A DNA stretch of 64,000 bases from Neomicrococcus lactis. Its GTDB lineage: Bacteria > Actinomycetota > Actinomycetes > Actinomycetales > Micrococcaceae. The DNA lies in contig NZ_JACHBL010000001.1 in NCBI RefSeq assembly GCF_014200305.1, positions 1,054,001 through 1,118,000 on the forward strand. Reading direction: 5' to 3'. Below are positions 15,953 through 24,369 of this stretch, in pieces. Below the pieces are notes generated by a model, which searched no databases, was not told the DNA's origin, and worked only from the letters and a program-made list of their open reading frames with translations. Each line of letters begins with the position of its first letter. Positions within the stretch are counted from its first letter, which is position 1. The position numbers and the translations under genes were made by a program.

Positions 15953-18673
15953 TTAGTGCCCTGCCGCGTTCCAGTTCTTGCCGATTCCAATATGCACTTC
16001 GAGCGGAACGGAAATCTCCACGGCATCACCCATTTTGGCGGTGACGATTTCGCGAATCTGTTCCAGCTCGCCTGGTGCAATCTCGAATACCAATTCGTCA
16101 TGGACCTGAAGAAGCATGCGCGACTTCACTTGCTGCGCGTCAAATTCCTTCTGAATGTGCAACATCGCGAGCTTGATGACATCCGCGGCGGAACCCTGAA
16201 TTGGCGAGTTCAATGCCACGCGCTCGGCAATTTCGCGAAGCTGGCGGTTGTCGCTCGTGAGGTCCGGAAGATAACGACGGCGGCCCAAGATGGTCTCCGT
16301 GTACCCCTCAGAACGAGCCTTCTCAACGCCGGAGCGGAGGAAGTCCCTCACGCCACCGAAGCGCTGGAAGTAGTCCTTCTGCAAAGTGCGCGCTTCGTCG
16401 ACAGAGATGCGCAGCTGCTTGCTGAGACCGAACGAGCTCAAGCCATACGCCAAGCCGTAGGACATGGCCTTGACCTTGGAACGCATCGCCGGAGTAACCT
16501 CGTCAGGCGAAACATTGAACACACGCGAACCCACGAAGCGGTGCAAGTCCTCGCCGGAGCGGAACGCCTCAATCAGGCCCTCGTCTCCTGAGAGGTGCGC
16601 CATGATGCGCATTTCAATCTGCGAGTAGTCGGCGGTCAGCAGAGTTTCGTAACCTTCGCCGGCCACGAAGATTTCGCGGATGCGTCGGCCTTCTTCGCTA
16701 CGCACCGGAATGTTCTGCAGATTCGGGTTCAGCGATGACAAACGTCCGGTCGCTGCAATGGTCTGCCCATACGTGGTATGAATGCGCTTGTCATCGGCGA
16801 TGGCCTTGGCCAAACCGTCAACCGTCTGCTTCAACTTCGTGGCGTCGCGGTAGTCCATCAAAGCACCCAAGAACGGGTGGTTCGTCTGGGCATAGAGCTC
16901 AGTGAGAGACTCAGCGTCCGTGGTGTAGCCGGTCTTGATCTTCTTCGTCTTCGGAAGTTCAAGCTCCTCAAAGAGCACCACCTGAAGCTGCTTCGGCGAT
17001 CCCAAGTTCACTTCGTGGCCAATCGCCTCAAACGCCCGAGACTTCGCATCGTCAATAACCTTGGTGAAGTCCTTGTTCAGCACCTCGAGCTGCGGCAAAT
17101 CAATGGCGATGCCTGCCCGCTCCATACGCGCCAGAACGCGAGACAACGGGAGCTCAAGATCATCAAGCAAGCTCGCAGCGTTTCGCTCCGAAACCTGTCC
17201 GGCAAGCATCAGGCTCAGTTGACGCACCACAAAAGCGGCACGCGTCGCCTGTGCCGAGTAGTCCTTGGTCTCGAGTCCGAGGTCCAGTTCGCCCTTGCTC
17301 TCCGCTTCGGAGAGGTCCAGGGACATCTTCAAGTAGTGCTGAGCAACGTCCGGCAAAGCGTGGCTTCGGCGGTCAGGTGCAATCAGGTACGCGGAGATCA
17401 TGGTGTCATCCACCACGCCGCCCAAGGTCAAGCCGCGCTCCTGAAGTTGCTTGTACGCGAGCTTGTAGTCGTGTACAGCCTTCTTGTAGCTGGCCGATTC
17501 CAATGCAGAAGCAAGAGCCTCATCTGCTGCAGGATCCAAGTCCGCGAGCTTGATGTACGCGAGCTGATCTTCAGACGCAAGGCCCAAAGCAAAAACATCA
17601 TCCGGCATTCCCGGGTTGTTCTCGGCGGGCGCCTCCGTCACGAGATGCACGCCAATGACGTGGGAGCCCTCGGTGTGGAACCACTGAGAAATCTCATCGG
17701 CCGTTGTCAGCGTCTGAGGCTCTGGAAGTTCCTCTTCTTCAACCTCTTCTTCTGGCTCAGTAAAGACATCCCAAATGCGCTTTCGAAGTGAGTTGAATTC
17801 CAGCGTGTCGAAGATTTCCTCAATCGCCTCGCGGTTTGGTGCTTCCAGCTCAAGCGCTTCGAGCGACACCGGCAAGTCAAGATCACGCAAGAGATGGTTC
17901 AAGCGGCGGTTTCGCTTGACGTTGTCGAGGTGCTCGCGGAGCGAGTCGCCGACCTTGCCCTTGATCTCGTCGACGTTCTCCAGAATTCCTTCGAGTCCGC
18001 CGTAGAGGTTGATCCACTTTGCGGCCGTCTTTGGACCCACACCGGGAACGCCCGGAAGGTTGTCCGCAGTTTCGCCAACGAGTGCGGCAAGATCCGAATA
18101 CTGGTGAGGCTGAACGAAATACTTCTTTTCGATAGCTGCTGCATCCATCGGCGGAATCTGCGAGACACCCTTGGTTGGATACAGAACCGTGGTCTTCTCG
18201 GTGATCAGCTGGAAAGCGTCGCGGTCACCGGAAACCACCAGTACCTTCAAGTCTGCAGCCTCGCCAATGGTGGCAAGCGTCGCGATGATGTCGTCAGCTT
18301 CATACCCGTCCATCGAAATGGTGGGGATGTTCATGGCCTCAAGAACCTTGCGGATCAGGTCAATCTGGCCCTTGAACTCTTCTGGAGTCTTGTTACGGCC
18401 AGCCTTGTATTCGTCATATTCCTGTGAACGGAACGTCGGAGTATCAAGGTCAAAAGCCACGCCGACATAGGTGGGATGATGCTCGCGAATCATGGTCAGC
18501 AGCATGGAAATAAAGCCATGCACGGCGTTGGTGTACTGGCCTGACGCGGTTAAGAAACTCTCCACTGGCAAGGCATAGAACGCCCTGAATGCCATGGAAT
18601 GACCGTCAATCACGATCATTTTCTGTGTCTTCTGGTCCGCTTCTTGAATTTCCGGTTTTGCTACATCACTCAC
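15953..18673 (-). CDS. polA: DNA polymerase I
   Basis: Repair and Okazaki-fragment polymerase, 906 residues. Domains in order: an N-terminal 5'-3' exonuclease (IVIDGHSMAFRAFYALP, DGYEADDIIATLA, and GVGPKTAAKWI of the helix-3-turn motif), a degenerate 3'-5' exonuclease-like domain as in other actinobacterial PolA, and the polymerase domain with motif A (DYSQIEMRI), motif B (RSKVKAMSYGLAYG) and motif C (QVHDELVFE). The GTG at 18673 (MSDVAKPEIQ) is preferred, with AGG 9 nt upstream; it leaves 19 bp to the divergent thioesterase start. Confidence 0.97.
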   Translation of the reverse strand: MSDVAKPEIQEADQKTQKMIVIDGHSMAFRAFYALPVESFLTASGQYTNAVHGFISMLLTMIREHHPTYVGVAFDLDTPTFRSQEYDEYKAGRNKTPEEFKGQIDLIRKVLEAMNIPTISMDGYEADDIIATLATIGEAADLKVLVVSGDRDAFQLITEKTTVLYPTKGVSQIPPMDAAAIEKKYFVQPHQYSDLAALVGETADNLPGVPGVGPKTAAKWINLYGGLEGILENVDEIKGKVGDSLREHLDNVKRNRRLNHLLRDLDLPVSLEALELEAPNREAIEEIFDTLEFNSLRKRIWDVFTEPEEEVEEEELPEPQTLTTADEISQWFHTEGSHVIGVHLVTEAPAENNPGMPDDVFALGLASEDQLAYIKLADLDPAADEALASALESASYKKAVHDYKLAYKQLQERGLTLGGVVDDTMISAYLIAPDRRSHALPDVAQHYLKMSLDLSEAESKGELDLGLETKDYSAQATRAAFVVRQLSLMLAGQVSERNAASLLDDLELPLSRVLARMERAGIAIDLPQLEVLNKDFTKVIDDAKSRAFEAIGHEVNLGSPKQLQVVLFEELELPKTKKIKTGYTTDAESLTELYAQTNHPFLGALMDYRDATKLKQTVDGLAKAIADDKRIHTTYGQTIAATGRLSSLNPNLQNIPVRSEEGRRIREIFVAGEGYETLLTADYSQIEMRIMAHLSGDEGLIEAFRSGEDLHRFVGSRVFNVSPDEVTPAMRSKVKAMSYGLAYGLSSFGLSKQLRISVDEARTLQKDYFQRFGGVRDFLRSGVEKARSEGYTETILGRRRYLPDLTSDNRQLREIAERVALNSPIQGSAADVIKLAMLHIQKEFDAQQVKSRMLLQVHDELVFEIAPGELEQIREIVTAKMGDAVEISVPLEVHIGIGKNWNAAGH

Positions 18674-18692
18674 AAGTGCAAGCCTAGTTGTC

Positions 18693-19232
18693 ATGAGCAA
18701 GAATCACACGACCGCCCCAGAGGCCAACGAACTTTCGTCTTCGGAGCACGCTTCAGAAGTTTCCACAGATTCCAGTACGACGGCGCAGCATCCGTTCGCG
18801 GATCAGCTCACTTACCACGGGGTTCCGGAAGAAATGTGGACCCGGTTCTCAAAGTTCGGTGTGGGCACCCTCGTGCCGAAGCTCGACATTATCTTCAAGG
18901 AGATGACCGCGGATCGCGTGGTCGCCACAATGCCCGTTGAAGGCAATACTCAGGTTGCTGGAATTCTTCACGGTGGAGCGAGCGCGGCACTCGCGGAAAC
19001 CTTGGGTTCTTTCGGCGCAGCACTGCATGTCATGGACCGTGGAATGAACAAGAAGCCGGTTGGCGTGGATTTGAACTCAACGCATCACCGTGCCGGCGTT
19101 TCAGGCCTCGTGACCGGCGTCTGCACGCCAATCTTCTTGGGCTCCCGCATCACCACTCACGAGATCGTGATCACCGATGAATCAGGCAAGCGAGTCTGCA
19201 CGAGCCGCATCACCAACATGCTGATCGACTAA
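18693..19232 (+). CDS. hotdog-fold thioesterase (PaaI/YbdB-like)
   Basis: A 179-residue protein with a PaaI-type hotdog domain from about residue 45: HGGASAALAETLGSFGA is the HGG-x-x-x-x-L/E catalytic helix, then VGVDLNSTHHRAG, and a conserved strand end. Members hydrolyse acyl-CoA thioesters; the acyl group is not predictable. The first 45 residues are polar and variable and include a copy of the dispersed element. No Shine-Dalgarno precedes the ATG, so a leaderless message or a later start is possible. Confidence 0.83.
   Translation: MSKNHTTAPEANELSSSEHASEVSTDSSTTAQHPFADQLTYHGVPEEMWTRFSKFGVGTLVPKLDIIFKEMTADRVVATMPVEGNTQVAGILHGGASAALAETLGSFGAALHVMDRGMNKKPVGVDLNSTHHRAGVSGLVTGVCTPIFLGSRITTHEIVITDESGKRVCTSRITNMLID
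18774..18789 (+). repeat. dispersed element, single copy inside thioesterase gene
   Basis: AGTACGACGGCGCAGC lies in codons of the variable N-terminal region and reads STTAQ in frame. It differs from the core by one base, the same C-to-G change as the copy at 12483. Confidence 0.5.
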
Positions 19233-19348
19233 GGCTGATCGACTGAGATAGATCCACTGAGTAGAACTAACGAGATCAACTCAGTCGTCTGCGCCCAATC
19301 AGCAGATTAGGCACCCACTCAATGTAGGCAGTCACTCAATGTCGCCGC

Positions 19349-20467
19349 CTACTCAGCGTCAGCGTTGCGCTGGTTGGCGCGCCAGCGGATGCCTGCGTCG
19401 ATGAAGTCGTCGATCTCGCCGTCGAAGACAGCCGAGGTGTTACCAACTTCATGATCCGTACGCAGGTCCTTGACCATTTGGTAAGGGTTCAGCACGTAGG
19501 AGCGCATCTGGTCGCCCCAGCTTGCCTTCACGTCGCCGGCTAGGGCTTTCTTCTCCGCGTTTTCTTCTTCTTGCTTCAGCAAGAGCAAACGCGACTGGAG
19601 CACGCGCATGGCGGCAGCACGATTTTGAAGCTGGGACTTTTCGTTCTGCATCGACACCACGGTGCCCGTAGGGATGTGGGTCAAACGAACAGCCGAGTCA
19701 GTCGTGTTCACGGACTGACCGCCAGGACCCGACGAACGGAAGACATCTACGCGGATCTCGTTTTCTGGAATCTCGATAGAGTCCGTTGATTCGATGAGTG
19801 GAACTACTTCCACAGCGGCGAAGCTGGTCTGGCGACGTCCCTGATTGTCAAAGGGGCTGATGCGAACCAAACGGTGCGTACCGGCTTCGACAGACAATGT
19901 GCCGAAAGCGTAAGGCGCGTTGACTTCAAAGGTGGCGGACTTCAAGCCAGCTTCTTCGGCATAGGACGTATCCATGATTTTCACGCTAAAGCCGTGCTTT
20001 TCGGCCCAACGCGTGTACATGCGCAGGAGCATTTCTGCAAAGTCAGCGGCATCGACGCCGCCCGCGCCTGAACGAATGGTGACCACGGCTTCGCGCTCGT
20101 CGTATTCGCCGGAAAGCAACGTGACAACTTCCAATTCGGCAAGCGCCTTTTGGAGACTTGTCAGTTCCTTTTCCGCATCACGCAAGGCTTCGTCGTCGTC
20201 ATCCTCTTCGGAAAGCTCGACCATCAGCTCGACGTCGTCAATGCGCTCTTCGAGCTTCTCAAGGCGTTCGAGCTCCGACTGCCGGTGTGAGAGCTTTGAA
20301 GTCACCACCTGAGCGCTGGCCGGATCATCCCAGAGGTTTGGCACGCCAGCCTGAGCGGAAAGTTCAGCGATGTCCGCTTTGATCTTGTCTATGTCTGAGA
20401 CTGCCAGAATCGATGCGTACGTATTTCGAAGAGCCGCGATCTCCGCGGGAAAATCAATGGAAGCCAT
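19349..20467 (-). CDS. prfB: peptide chain release factor 2
   Basis: Recognises UGA and UAA stop codons and triggers peptide release. The 372-residue protein has the coiled-coil N-terminal domain, the codon-recognition region with a SPF-type tripeptide ([16 protein letters not shown]), and the catalytic GGQ in [21 protein letters not shown]. The frame is continuous from the ATG, so the programmed frameshift of E. coli prfB is absent. In many relatives prfB is followed by ftsE-ftsX; here it is followed by the convergent thioesterase gene. Confidence 0.96.
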   Translation of the reverse strand: MASIDFPAEIAALRNTYASILAVSDIDKIKADIAELSAQAGVPNLWDDPASAQVVTSKLSHRQSELERLEKLEERIDDVELMVELSEEDDDDEALRDAEKELTSLQKALAELEVVTLLSGEYDEREAVVTIRSGAGGVDAADFAEMLLRMYTRWAEKHGFSVKIMDTSYAEEAGLKSATFEVNAPYAFGTLSVEAGTHRLVRISPFDNQGRRQTSFAAVEVVPLIESTDSIEIPENEIRVDVFRSSGPGGQSVNTTDSAVRLTHIPTGTVVSMQNEKSQLQNRAAAMRVLQSRLLLLKQEEENAEKKALAGDVKASWGDQMRSYVLNPYQMVKDLRTDHEVGNTSAVFDGEIDDFIDAGIRWRANQRNADAE

Positions 20468-20547
20468 GGTCTAACTAGGTTACGCCACTGCCTAGGTGTT
20501 TATCACTTAGGTGTTGGTCATGTGGATGTTGCTCACCCAGTGGTTGC

Positions 20548-20640
20548 CCGCGCAGGTGCAACTCACGCTGGCGATACCCCGCGCAGGTGCAACTCACGCT
20601 GTCGATACCCCGCGAAGTTGCGACTCACGCACGCTTTACG
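20548..20640. repeat. 31-bp tandem repeat, three units
   Basis: Units at 20548-20578, 20579-20609 and 20610-20640 all begin CCGCG and share GCAACTCACGC-like cores. The first two differ at one base and the third is diverged. They fill most of the gap between the prfB start and the end of the TadG-like gene. The units are contiguous with no spacers, so this is not a CRISPR array. Confidence 0.8.
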
Positions 20641-20656
20641 TCTGGAAGTTCGCGAC

Positions 20657-21133
20657 TCATTGTTCGAGATGCACTCGCGCATCTGACTCAACGCTGACGG
20701 TCACGCCTTCCGGGACAATCCAGTTGACTAGCGGCGGGTGAACTCGAGCGCTGAGTTTAAGGTGCGCGGTGCGCCCGTCCGGACTGGCCGAGGCTTCTTG
20801 AATACTCAAACCAGAAAAGTAGGTACCCGCTCTCGTTTGAGAAAGGTACTTAGCAGCGGACTCTCGGACGGTTGCATCTGTCAGTTTGAGGCTTAGATCT
20901 CCGCCGCTCAGTTGGACCAGATAGTCATCGGCAGCAGCTGTGGACGCGCCATCGGCGACTCCAAGAAGACGCCTGGCCTGACCGTTGATCTGGGTGGCTG
21001 CCAGCATGACGGTCACAGCCAAGAGAGCAACAGCGATCAGACCAATGATCAGCGGTGTCGCTTGACCAGATTCATTGGTACCCACTTCGCCGTTGCAGTG
21101 CTCATTAGTGTCCGTCTTTTGGGGTTGCATCAT
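20657..21133 (-). CDS. TadG/Rv3654c-like pilus-associated protein
   Basis: A 158-residue protein with a single N-terminal membrane segment after ESGQATPLIIGLIAVALLAV and a predicted extracytoplasmic domain. It resembles the small TadE/TadG-like proteins that close actinobacterial tad loci (as in the Mycobacterium Rv3654c neighbourhood). The position +5 Glu of true pseudopilins is missing (GQATPL). Its start overlaps the preceding TadE gene by four bases, so it belongs to the pilus operon. Confidence 0.72.
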   Translation of the reverse strand: MMQPQKTDTNEHCNGEVGTNESGQATPLIIGLIAVALLAVTVMLAATQINGQARRLLGVADGASTAAADDYLVQLSGGDLSLKLTDATVRESAAKYLSQTRAGTYFSGLSIQEASASPDGRTAHLKLSARVHPPLVNWIVPEGVTVSVESDARVHLEQ

Positions 21134-21561
21134 CCGAACCGATCTACTCGGTGCGTTGCCTCTGAGCTGGTGGTCATGACGCTAGCTCCCACACCTTCCG
21201 GCAACATCGGCAACGGAACGTTGATATGAACTGAGACTGTGACGGTGCTTCCCGGCTCTAGACATGCTTCTGAACAAGAAATCGACGTGGTCGCATTTTC
21301 AGCCGGAACGCCCATATTCGTCAGTGCTGTTGAGACAGCGGAGGAGGCTCGTGCTCTTGCTTCTCCCTCATTTTCTGCGCCAACAAACACCTTGGCTGCG
21401 TGATCAGCCGCACCGATAGCCGCGAGTGAGGACGCTTGAAGCTGAGCGACGGACAGAATGACGTAAATGATGGGGATCATCAGACCTATGGAAAGGAAGA
21501 TGAATTCGACAACAGCCGACCCTTCTTCGTCGTCTCGTAGTCGCTCCGCTAGTGACATCAC
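21130..21561 (-). CDS. TadE-family minor pseudopilin (second)
   Basis: A 143-residue protein with a type IV pilin-like N-terminus: DDEEGSAVVEF followed by a hydrophobic helix (IFLSIGLMIPIIYVILSVAQL), fitting prepilin peptidase cleavage after Gly with Glu at +5 and Phe at +6. The rest is a predicted extracytoplasmic domain with one Cys pair (CSEAC). It overlaps both neighbours by four bases. Confidence 0.8.
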   Translation of the reverse strand: MMSLAERLRDDEEGSAVVEFIFLSIGLMIPIIYVILSVAQLQASSLAAIGAADHAAKVFVGAENEGEARARASSAVSTALTNMGVPAENATTSISCSEACLEPGSTVTVSVHINVPLPMLPEGVGASVMTTSSEATHRVDRFG

Positions 21562-21989
21562 TCGTACCTGACAGCCTCTCCCACCACGCTGATCTCTCCG
21601 CCGACGGAGAAAAACCCCAACAAAGGGAATCCCGCAGAAATGTGAATCTGAAGGCCCGGCTGTCCCCCGACACTGGTTTCTTGGGCCCCGATGTTCGCGG
21701 CGAATCCAGATCCGAGCGACGTGCTGAGAAGCTCGCGAGTCCGCTGCGAGCCATCTGAGGCGTTTCGGTCTGCAAGAGTTCCGTAGCGCGCTCCGGTTGC
21801 AGCGGCATCCAACATGACGTTTCGGACGTGAAGAACCAGCGTTAGCTGAAGGATTGAGATGAAGAGGGCAATGATGAGCGTGCTTACCATGACGAACTCA
21901 GGGATGCTTGATCCCTCTTCATCTCGAATCGCGAGGTGCCTGTCTGCTCGCTTTGCAAAGAGAGAACGAGGAGCCTGAATCTTCATCAC
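21558..21989 (-). CDS. TadE-family minor pseudopilin (first)
   Basis: A 143-residue protein with DEEGSSIPEFVMVSTLIIALFISIL near the N-terminus: Gly cleavage site, Glu +5, Phe +6, then the pilin helix. These proteins prime or stabilise Flp pili in Tad systems. It follows the pilin gene by 21 bases and overlaps the next tadE by four bases. Confidence 0.8.
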   Translation of the reverse strand: MMKIQAPRSLFAKRADRHLAIRDEEGSSIPEFVMVSTLIIALFISILQLTLVLHVRNVMLDAAATGARYGTLADRNASDGSQRTRELLSTSLGSGFAANIGAQETSVGGQPGLQIHISAGFPLLGFFSVGGEISVVGEAVRYE

Positions 21990-22010
21990 GTTTTGGAGCG
22001 AACAGGGTGT

Positions 22011-22244
22011 CTAGCCCAAGCCCGCTACGTTGTCGATGGCCTGGTTGAAGAGCTGGATCAAACGTGGTCCGGCGATGGCCAAGAGACCGGCAACGAGCAA
22101 TGCGGACATGATTGCCAACATCACCCAGCCCGGCACGTCGCCGCGTTCCTGGGTGCGAACTTCGTTCGAGGTTCCCTCGATAAATACTCGGATAGAAGCA
22201 AGTACTGCTAGGAATGCGACTGACAACTTTTGAAACGTAACCAT
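22011..22244 (-). CDS. Flp-like pilin (major pilin candidate)
   Basis: A 77-residue protein whose C-terminal half is a single hydrophobic helix after QERGDVPGWVMLAIMSALL. Size and position (between tadC and tadE) fit the Flp pilin. If Gly is the cleavage site, +5 and +6 are Trp and Val instead of the usual Glu and Tyr, as in a divergent actinobacterial pilin class. GGGGGA lies 6 nt before the ATG, a strong Shine-Dalgarno that fits a highly expressed pilin. Confidence 0.7.
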   Translation of the reverse strand: MVTFQKLSVAFLAVLASIRVFIEGTSNEVRTQERGDVPGWVMLAIMSALLVAGLLAIAGPRLIQLFNQAIDNVAGLG

Positions 22245-22579
22245 GATGGTCCCCCGTGGTTTCTGATGGTGTGAGAGCAGTAAATTGATGTGGTTTCTGA
22301 AGTGGATGCGTGGCGTATTTGCCAGACTTCACGAACCTATCGATCAAAGGTTAAGTTTTGGCAAACTAATAAATAATCTTCGGCAACTAAGTGGTTGGTT
22401 CGCGTGAATTATGGGCATTTAGCCATACCCACGCGCTGACGTTCATAGGCTATTGAAGAAATCGAACTCGCGCTTGAGGAACTCTAAAACTGTGGATAAG
22501 TCACTTTCCGACTTCGGTTCACTGCCCCTGCGCGTGAAACAGTCCCCCTGCGATGTAGCTAAACAGCATCGGCAACTTC
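22245..22579. other. 335-bp gap between tadC and the pilin gene
   Basis: No plausible gene is seen. The middle is AT-rich (about 22340-22400) and probably holds the promoter for the pilin-tadE unit on the minus strand; TTGCCA with TAGGTT 19 nt later is one weak candidate. A perfect DnaA-box sequence TGTGGATAA is at 22491-22499. The gap suggests the pilin genes form a transcript separate from cpaF-tadBC. Confidence 0.5.
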
Positions 22580-23518
22580 TTAGAAGCTGAAGTCAAACAA
22601 CGTAATTCCAGGGAAGACCGCGAAGATGACCGTCAGCGGAAGAATTCCGAAGACCACGGGAAAGAGCATGCTGAGCTCCTTCTTGCCGGCCGTTTCCATG
22701 AGTTCGCGTTTGGCCGCATCTCGCACATCTTGCGCTTGGTCACGCATGACCTGAGCCAAAGGTGTTCCACGATCAGTGGCCACCAGCATCGCATCGACAA
22801 AACGCGTCATGATGTCCTGATCCACACGCTTGGCCATTGATCTGAGTGCTTCACCTAAACCTCGTCCGGACCGAACGTCTGCCAGCACTCTTCCGAACTC
22901 TTCAGAAAGTTCGCCGTCGGTGCTTCGCCTGACTCGTTCGAGTGCTCCAAGCGTGGACTCTCCCGCAGCAACGGATAGCGCCATCAATTCGGCGACGTTG
23001 GGAAACTGCCCCAGGATCTTCTGGGCGCGGCGAGAAATGGTCTCCCCCAACCACCAGTCCCTGAGCAAGAAGCCGCAGATGGGCAAACCAATGACGAGCA
23101 CGAGCGAGAGCATCGGGTTGAAGTTCTGATTGGGGACCGAGACGATCGTGAAGAAGATCGCTAGCCCCAGTCCGATGCCTGCCCACATCAACTGCTGGGC
23201 ACGGAACTCGGAGACTGAAAGTTCTAGTCCAGCCTTTGCGATCCGCCGTTTGAGCTGTTCGCCCATCGGACTTATGCCCGACGACCGGCGAATCAGGTCC
23301 TGAACGAATGGGGCAAGAATTCGACCTAGCGGTCCGAATGATCCGCCCACGTCGCGACTGCTGAGCAACGCGGAGTGCATTCTGCCGGCACGAAGTTGGG
23401 GTGCGATTCTGTCCGCAAAAGTTGACCGACGGAAGCGTGGAATCCGTGTCAGGAACAGAAACAGACCAGACCCAAGACCAAGACCGCACAGCAGCCCGGC
23501 AAATTCGTTTGCGCTCAC
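22580..23518 (-). CDS. tadC: type II/IV secretion inner-membrane protein TadC
   Basis: A 312-residue GspF/TadC-family platform protein. It has an N-terminal membrane segment, two central segments (about residues 110-150), the cytoplasmic helical domain with LMALSVAAGESTLGALERV and GRGLGEALRSMAKRVD, and a C-terminal segment (LSMLFPVVFGILPLTVIFAVFPGI). Together with TadB it anchors the CpaF ATPase and drives pilin assembly. The start overlaps the tadB stop by four bases. Confidence 0.85.
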   Translation of the reverse strand: MSANEFAGLLCGLGLGSGLFLFLTRIPRFRRSTFADRIAPQLRAGRMHSALLSSRDVGGSFGPLGRILAPFVQDLIRRSSGISPMGEQLKRRIAKAGLELSVSEFRAQQLMWAGIGLGLAIFFTIVSVPNQNFNPMLSLVLVIGLPICGFLLRDWWLGETISRRAQKILGQFPNVAELMALSVAAGESTLGALERVRRSTDGELSEEFGRVLADVRSGRGLGEALRSMAKRVDQDIMTRFVDAMLVATDRGTPLAQVMRDQAQDVRDAAKRELMETAGKKELSMLFPVVFGILPLTVIFAVFPGITLFDFSF

Positions 23519-24369
23519 TTGAGGATCCTTTCCTCGTCAGGCAGTTCGCCAAGTCGGATCATGAGCTGATAGCAGACCACCGAGACAATGAGTCCGCTGA
23601 TCAGCACCAACCCGCCGAAGCCACTCGAGTAAGCTTCAGCGACTGGCCGTTGAGTGGACATCAACAACAGAACAATCCATGGCGCTGCCACCGAAAGTCT
23701 GGCGGCATTCACGGTCCACGACTGACGTGCCTCCAACTCCCCACGCGTTCGAACGTTGTCGCGGAGAAACTGTGCGAGTGTCGTCAGCATGTGTCCCAAG
23801 TCGGACCCACCAACCTCACGTGTCAGCTTCAACGCGCTCACGATCTTGTCGGCGACGGGATCAGCAAGACGGATGCGCAGGTTTTCGATCGACGTATCGA
23901 AGCGACCGCTCACGCGATAGTCTCGCGCGAACTCGTCAAAGGCTGGCCGCAATGCCACGGGTCCTTGCTCGCTCAGCTGCGATAGCGCCTCTGGCAATGA
24001 CATTCCTGCTCGGACGCCGGAACGAAGATGATCCACAACGTCCGGCCATACTTCGCGCAGGCTCTTGGTGCGCTGATGTGCCCGCCAATTGACCAGAACC
24101 AACGGCAGAGCAGCCCCGAAGATGCCAAAGATCAGTGAAATGAGCGGCGCGCCCGTGAAGATGAAGACCACCAGCATCGTGATGAAGCTGGCGATTCCGC
24201 AGGCCATCATGAGCCCAGATGGCGTGACATTGTCCAATCCGGCTCGGAGCAAGAGATTTCGGACTCGTTGGCTCTTTGCACGCGTCGACTCGGGCTGAGG
24301 CTCGTGCCAAAAGGACCAATAGACAAGAAACAAACCTAGGCCGAGGGTGAGTCCAAGTAAGGCACTCAT
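23515..24369 (-). CDS. tadB: type II/IV secretion inner-membrane protein TadB
   Basis: A 284-residue partner of TadC with the same build: N-terminal hydrophobic segment, paired segments near residues 55-95, the cytoplasmic F domain with VVDHLRSGVRAGMSLPEALSQL and ALKLTREVGGSDLGHMLTTLAQFLRDN, and a C-terminal membrane pair. It overlaps cpaF by four bases. Confidence 0.85.
   Translation of the reverse strand: MSALLGLTLGLGLFLVYWSFWHEPQPESTRAKSQRVRNLLLRAGLDNVTPSGLMMACGIASFITMLVVFIFTGAPLISLIFGIFGAALPLVLVNWRAHQRTKSLREVWPDVVDHLRSGVRAGMSLPEALSQLSEQGPVALRPAFDEFARDYRVSGRFDTSIENLRIRLADPVADKIVSALKLTREVGGSDLGHMLTTLAQFLRDNVRTRGELEARQSWTVNAARLSVAAPWIVLLLMSTQRPVAEAYSSGFGGLVLISGLIVSVVCYQLMIRLGELPDEERILK

Noticed and set aside
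19349-20467. Programmed frameshift in prfB
   Set aside because: The reading frame is continuous from the start codon, so no frameshift is needed.
20548-20640. Possible CRISPR array
   Set aside because: Units are directly adjacent with no spacers, and no cas genes are present.
22491-22499. Replication origin
   Set aside because: Single DnaA boxes at 14326 and 22491 are isolated; there is no box cluster, no dnaA/dnaN and no parS-like TGTTTCACGTGAAACA.
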